From Tetracentron sinense (Eukaryota; Streptophyta; Magnoliopsida; Trochodendrales; Trochodendraceae): a stretch of 64,000 nt of DNA. The stretch lies in assembly GCA_015143295.1 (NCBI GenBank), contig CM026562.1, positions 16,272,041 through 16,336,040 on the forward strand, in the 5' to 3' direction. How positions within the stretch are numbered: position 1 is the first letter of the stretch; each line of letters opens with the position of its first letter. Of this stretch, positions 58,926 to 64,000 are shown piece after piece. The notes under the pieces are model-generated. The model made no database searches and had not been told where the DNA came from. It was given only the letters and a program-made list of their open reading frames with translations. The position numbers and the translations under genes were made by a program.

Positions 58926-59209
58926 TGTAAGGATTTCGTAGGATCGTTATTGTTGAACATCGAGAAGAGGCAGTTGTGGATGTAAACCAACAACAGAGGT
59001 CGACCCCCTTAAACCAGATCCGGGTGAAAGAAACCATTAGAGAGTATATTCTTAAATGCTCATATCTCTCATTTATAGGGAGAATCACCCATAACCGACG
59101 CCTTTATGGCTACCTATAACCGACACCTTTATGACTATCGTTACACTATCTGGTCAAGGGGTTCAGATCTCTTCTTGATGATTAAATCAAATGGCTATTA
59201 CAGCCAACA
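58926..59209 (-). mobile_element. Copia-type LTR, 284 bp
   Basis: On the minus strand it begins TGTTGGCTGTAATAGCC (59209) and ends CCTTACA (58926), followed after 2 nt by TTGTATTAGAGC, a two-mismatch version of the tRNA-Met PBS. Size and ends fit a Ty1/copia LTR. No second LTR is in view. Confidence 0.6.
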
Positions 59210-59359
59210 ATTCTAATAACGTGTTGCACCCACATTGCGTTTGTGGAAAAAATTAACTTAATGTGTCTTGGGATAACACTCCTCTACCAAATTCGGGGCC
59301 AATGGGATAGGACCCACCAATACGTAGATTCGAGCCCATCAATGATATGACTTCCTAAA

Positions 59360-59600
59360 GTGCTTCTCAAGTTTACTCATATTTCATTTTATTTATTTAT
59401 AAAATGTCCGTTAAGTTCATATACCCAAAAAAACCCTCAGTTTTTTTACACCCAAAATGCCCTTAATATTTTTTGGTTCTCAAAATATCCTTACCTCATG
59501 TTTCTATACCCAATACCTAATGTGTCTCTCACAAGTTTTTACCCAAATGTCCGCTTTTGGTGTTGCTAGCTCCCGTCCGTTCCACTGGCCTATGCTACTG
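59360..59600. repeat. Transposon-derived 'TACCCAAAATGCCC' stretch
   Basis: Similar, in reverse orientation, to 3400-3720. Short ORFs here are chance. Confidence 0.4.
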
Positions 59601-59737
59601 AATCAACATAGTTGTCTAAATCGAGATCTTGGACCGTTCGAGCCAACCTCCTCAATAATTAGGTCTTCACGGACTTCCACCCAAAATTACACTCTTTCTA
59701 CTTAACTAAGCATAAAAAGTGAGCGAGCGACAGTCTA

Positions 59738-59838
59738 GGAAAACCGGGCAGGACCGACTCCGAGAGGGCATGTGAAGTGGAACCCAAGACGTCTGAGTTT
59801 ACGGCTCGCCCCAGAACCACTGAGCCACCCCTCGGGGT
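59738..59838 (-). mobile_element. tRNA-derived SINE
   Basis: On the minus strand a box A TGGCTCAGTGG (59817-59827) and a box B-like GGGTTCCACTTC (59773-59784) are spaced as in a tRNA promoter. It belongs to a different family from the SINE at 7587. Target duplications were not found. Confidence 0.6.
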
Positions 59839-59839
59839 T

Positions 59840-62800
59840 CAGGAAGGAGTGAGTAGTGAGCGCGTTATACCAAAGCTGTACGCACACTTCCTTATCGAAC
59901 CCAATCTTTTTTTCCCAGTTACTACTCAGGTCTCTCTTCTCAACTCGATCACTAGTATCTGGATTCAAGATCTCAATGGATCGCGAATCAGGATCCGGAT
60001 CTTGATCCTGATCTCTCTCTCTCTAACTATTAAAGTCAGACCCAGGATATTGTTTCGGAATAAACTTTGGTCGCTAAGGAAGTTGATACGTTTCGAGGAA
60101 GTTTAAGGAAGTCTAAGGAAGTTTTATAAAAATTAAAGAAGTTTAAGAAACATTGGAAATCTAAGATGAAACATTAGAAATTCAATACTTAAGCATAAAT
60201 ACACATCTAGAATTCATTATATTACTAATGCAAGCATGTAGTACTCAAATGTGAGAATCATATCATGTGACATGTGTTGTCTGCTTGTCTGAGCTGTAAT
60301 TTTTTCTTGGTATTTCTTTGGATTGTCAATTTTTTTAGCTATATTTCATCTTCTTTGTCAAGTGAAGGGGTATGTATTCTTTATTTTTCAATGATTATCC
60401 ATGTTAATTGTTTTGGAAACCTAAAAACCTTATGAATGCACATTGAATTCAATAAATAATTGAAATTTAATTTAGTTTCTAAACCTAATTCATTCTATAA
60501 TTGATGAGCTCAGTGTTTTTATAATACTAAATCAATATGTGAAGAGGAGGAGATGAGTAGTTAAATAATTTTGAATTTATGAAATATTATTAAGAAATTA
60601 TTTGATTTTTTTAATATTACTAATAAGTCATTATGGCCATACTGTACTAATAACAAGATTATTAGAATAATAAAATTCTAATTTATAGTAAGGTTAATGT
60701 TAACCACACTCTAATAATAAATTTAAATTTATAATAAGGTTAATGCTAGCACCCTCTCTTTTAAAGTTAATTATATTTATAATAAGGTTAATACTAGGTA
60801 CACATGTCTTTCTTTATAAAGAAAGTAAGTTTAAAACGAGTGAAACTAGCATTACTCTTTTAAGTTAAAACCTGAAGTCCTTCAATTTACAGATATTTTC
60901 TATACACTTCGGTTAACTTCCACTGAAGTTCTACATTTTCTCAATAATTTTTTTTCTGTTTTGGTCGAAGTTTACCAGGAAGTCTAGTATTTTTAAAATT
61001 CTATTGCATTTCACTTCGGACACCACAGAAGTCGACTCAATTCGGTCAACTTCGGCGGAATTGAGTCGATTTTTGATACCATACTCAAACCATCATATAC
61101 GATCACCCTCTCGATCTATTATCACAACGGATCTTCTGTTTGACCCGAAATCTACCTTTGTTTTTTCTCCCACAGAGTACCCAATTTCGAGAAATAGAGC
61201 TTTGTGGGTGGTCAATCATTTTGTTTGCTCAGGTATTACTCTTCATTCTCTGCAATTTAGATTTTTCAAAAATTATATGTAATTTGGTTCTTCGTTTTGA
61301 CCTCATTTCTATGTTTGTTTGTGCTTATGATTTGGGGGATCTTCCTTTGATTAAAGGTAGAGGTTTTAGGAAATGGGATTTGTTTGGGATTCTGGTTAGA
61401 TTTCAGAATTTGTGTTTCTTTTTATATTTATGATTTTTTTTTTACAATTGAATTGTGATGAGCAAGGTACGATTTCATCATTTTGGTTTCTATGTGCTGT
61501 TTGAAATTTGTTTTGATTTAAAAATTGTGGAATTTGTTAAAAATGTACTTGTCTTTGCTCTTTTTTTTTTTTTGGTTTTCCCTAACATAAACTATGAGAG
61601 TATTTTACCCATCCCTTAAAACAGTGGTTCTGATAATGGAATTCTTATTTAGCTCTTCTTTATATTACTTGTCTTTTCTCATATTTTGCTTATTTTTATT
61701 TTTTGAAACTGATTTTTAGTTTGAATTTGACTGGTTTTGGGCTTCCTTACCATACCGATTCAAGGTATATGACCTGTTTGTATGGGGGAACCCTACCCAA
61801 TTACAAACTTGTGAAAAACCTCACCGTGGATGGAAATCAAATTAAAGATTAGGTCAAAAATTTCAACACGTACTTACCAATCAAGTAACAACCCAAAAAG
61901 TAGAAAATAAAATTGTTTTGGTTTTTTTGGGGATTTGCTTGGAGTGGATTTTACCATCAGTAATGTTCATCGGCGATATATTCAGTTTCACACGTATAAG
62001 CAATGATCTTACATTGGTTCTAAATAACATCCTAATTTATGAATTCTTTGTTAAGGACATATATGTTCTAAATTCTAGAAATAAACATGTCTTCAATTTT
62101 TTAGAAATTATTTAGATCATCTTGAGGAAGCTTTCAATTGTCATAAATCATTTATTTGTATTTATAAAGGATCGTAATTTTGTTGATTACTGTAAAGTAA
62201 TAGTATTAATTTTTGGCAATGTCAAATTACTAAATTATTTGTTGGTATTGCTTGAGCAATTTTTTGTTGGGATGGAATAACTCTACTCGCAATGTAATTG
62301 GGATAATAAAGGAATGCATTTGGAGGTTTTGAGTGCCGCTTCTTTACATCATAAAGATGGTATTAAGCATAATATATTATACCAGACAAATGCGCTTGGA
62401 TAAGATTTTCTTGGTGGTAGTATGCTGGTTTTAGTTATATTTATATTTATTTTCTTTGAATGCATGTGGTATATCAAGTATATATTTGATAAGAAAAGAG
62501 ATCATTTTTGAAGCTAGGGCAGATTTTGATCAGCGACAAAGGCAATCAAATGATTCTAAATTCTAATAGAGCAGTTTTGATTGTTTTTCTTCTTCCTCGG
62601 CTTGAGTGAGTCCTATCATCTACATCAACTTAATCTATGATCGGATCGGGTCGGGTCGGGAACCGATTCATAACTCAGAGATTATAGTAGCGTTATCCCC
62701 ATCTTAACTAGAGGGGCGCTCGCAACAAAGGAAGAAAGTGTGCTGACTATTGAACCAACCTCCACCATCCCACCTCGATCACGCCCTTTCGGTGACAATC

Positions 62801-63430
62801 TGCAACAGGTTTGATTCTCTCTTTCTCAAAGCCATCCACCAAATTCTCTACCGAACGATCCATGTTAACCCACTTCCAGTTCTAGATTTTCACGCTTTGA
62901 CTTTCTTTTTTGCCGAGTTCTCTGAATCAAGTGTTCAGATTGATCCTGCCCGGATACAAAGGTTTATATATTTATCGTATGGACCTTGATTGGATTCATA
63001 AAGAGAATTTACAAATTAATGATGTTTTCAATTCCACTCATTCCAAATTTCCCTATTTTCCTTTCTTCTTCTTAAAAAAATATAATAAAATTGGCTAGTG
63101 ACTGCTCTTTCCTACGTTTCTGGTCCCAAGCCCGGATAAAACAAGAGGTTGCCGTCGCCAATCCCAAAGAGTTGGGATAAGGCACTGAGTCACTGCCAAA
63201 GAAAAGGAAGAACTTTTCATTCCAAATATTTGGAACAAAAGGTACTGACAAAGAAGAGGAAGAGGAAGAAGAAGAAGAGTCAGAGCTAGAGCTGGAGGGC
63301 CACCATTCATGCAATGAATGGAGTAAGGAGTTAGGCCCGACCTTTCCTTAAAAGAGTTGGAGCTAAACGGGGCTGCCATTCCTGAAAGGAATGGAATAAG
63401 GCCTGCCCAAAAATATGCTAGTCAGCAAAG
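59840..63430. other. No gene recognised
   Basis: A+T-rich, with repeated GGAAGTTTAAGGAAGTCT phrases (60070-60150) and GAAGT/ACTTC-rich blocks (60880-61060) that may be ends of a degraded DNA transposon. The purine-rich tract at 63240-63300 gives a poly-Glu frame that I do not accept as a gene. Confidence 0.4.
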
Positions 63431-63431
63431 C

Positions 63432-63700
63432 TGCAGCTAAAAGGGGGCTCTACAAGCCACCACACATTCTTTTTAACACCCAGTAAGTAACTGTGGTTAA
63501 GTTTCACTCACCCGTAGGTTCATCCATCTAACCTTGGTTTTTTAGGGAAAAAATATTAACTTTAGATTGATTAAACATAACCACAATTAAAAGGGGCTCT
63601 ATAAGTTGCCACATGTCCCTTTTAACACCCACTAACTATGGTTAAGATTCACTCACCCCAAAGGTTCACCCATCTAACTTAGGTTTTAGGAGAAAAAAAT
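63432..63700. repeat. Direct repeat, ~155-bp period, MITE module
   Basis: Two copies (63432-63560, 63587-63700) of 'AAAAGGGGxCTCTAxAAG..GCCAC..CxTTTTAACACCCA..AACT(G/A)TGGTTAAG..TCACTCACCC'. The module also occurs near 3780-4880, 12450, 22820 and 23420. Confidence 0.65.
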
Positions 63701-63708
63701 CAAAACAC

Positions 63709-63845
63709 AATGGCGGTGGCGGGGGCGGGGGGGTTAGTCCTCCCCCTCCCATAAACTCCCCCAACCCTGTTGTAGGTGGGATTCGATCCCAAGTCTTTGG
63801 TTCGACACCAAAAGACTTTACCAACTAAACTAGTTGGCAACTACA
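63709..63845 (-). mobile_element. tRNA-derived SINE, same family as at 7587
   Basis: The minus strand shows the same box A (AGTTTAGTTGGTAAAGTC) and box B (GGGATCGAATCCC). No clear target duplication. Confidence 0.7.
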
Positions 63846-64000
63846 ATTTTAGATTAATTAAATTTTTTCTAAAAGGGGACGAATGGAACACGTGATGCCT
63901 ATACAAGGGCGCGCGTGATGACATATAGAGGGGCGCGAATTGGATTTTAGTCTGGTTGGATCACTATAATCTGTATCCGGATTCAATTCTCCACCAATCT

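Noticed and set aside
59773-59838. tRNA gene on the minus strand
   Set aside because: Same reason: promoter boxes without an acceptor stem or a good anticodon arm.
60040-61080. DNA transposon with AAGTT/ACTTC-rich ends
   Set aside because: Repeated motifs are visible at both sides, but no convincing terminal inverted repeat or target duplication could be aligned by eye.
63072-63379. Ser-rich / Glu-rich ORFs
   Set aside because: They come from a GAAGAGGAA purine tract; no domain or gene context.

Overview
This window is nuclear DNA from a flowering plant. It is A+T-rich, with GT..AG introns, telo-box promoter motifs, plant-type SINEs, hAT and Mutator-like MITEs, Helitron termini, and Ty3/gypsy and Ty1/copia retroelements. 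No bacterial, organellar, rRNA or CRISPR features are visible. The species cannot be named from the sequence. I see no complete, intact host gene. What remains of host genes is fragments embedded in nested transposons and repeats.

Layout. 1-2747: a long LTR on the minus strand, cut by the window edge. 2950-4880: a Helitron-type 3' hairpin, AT-rich sequence and a cluster of inverted and direct repeats. 5150-6952: a chimera joining the start of a SUF4-like zinc-finger gene to the first coding exons of ribosomal protein eS25 (RPS25). 7587-7755: a SINE with a 17-bp target duplication. 8007-12161: three tandem copies of a roughly 0.9-kb unit, the second interrupted by a 2.2-kb solo LTR and the third by a hAT-type MITE. 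12841-16430: simple and tandem repeats, including a 687-bp and a 316-bp duplication. 16496-17743: a truncated BED-finger transposase relic. 17990-21350: diverged repeat units interrupted by an LTR fragment. 21362-23154: two elements with long terminal inverted repeats. 23476-25790: a minus-strand copia remnant with a MITE inside it. 26337-28290: part of a nodulin homeobox (NDX) gene, broken by a frameshift and a stop and followed by a 2.85-kb solo LTR (28535-31385). 31390-36530: intron-like sequence with a pair of unrecognised exons. 36531-38124: diverged inverted repeats around an exon-like stretch. 41870-48361: a 4.0-kb tandem duplication built of 0.93-kb exon-like cassettes. 48521-58409: a complete but mutated Ty3/gypsy chromovirus of 9.9 kb with both LTRs, PBS, PPT and a perfect 5-bp target duplication. 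58926-63845: a copia LTR, two SINEs and MITE-like repeats.

The parts do not form a pathway. The main theme is genome turnover: solo LTRs with intact target duplications, tandem duplications that carry older insertions with them, MITEs inside introns and inside other elements, and host exons left as fragments. The most unusual observations are the zinc-finger/eS25 exon chimera, the repeated 0.93-kb cassette that keeps an open frame up to a GTAAG-like end, the shared LTR insertion point that dates the 4-kb duplication, and the recurrence of tandem arrays inside otherwise different LTRs.
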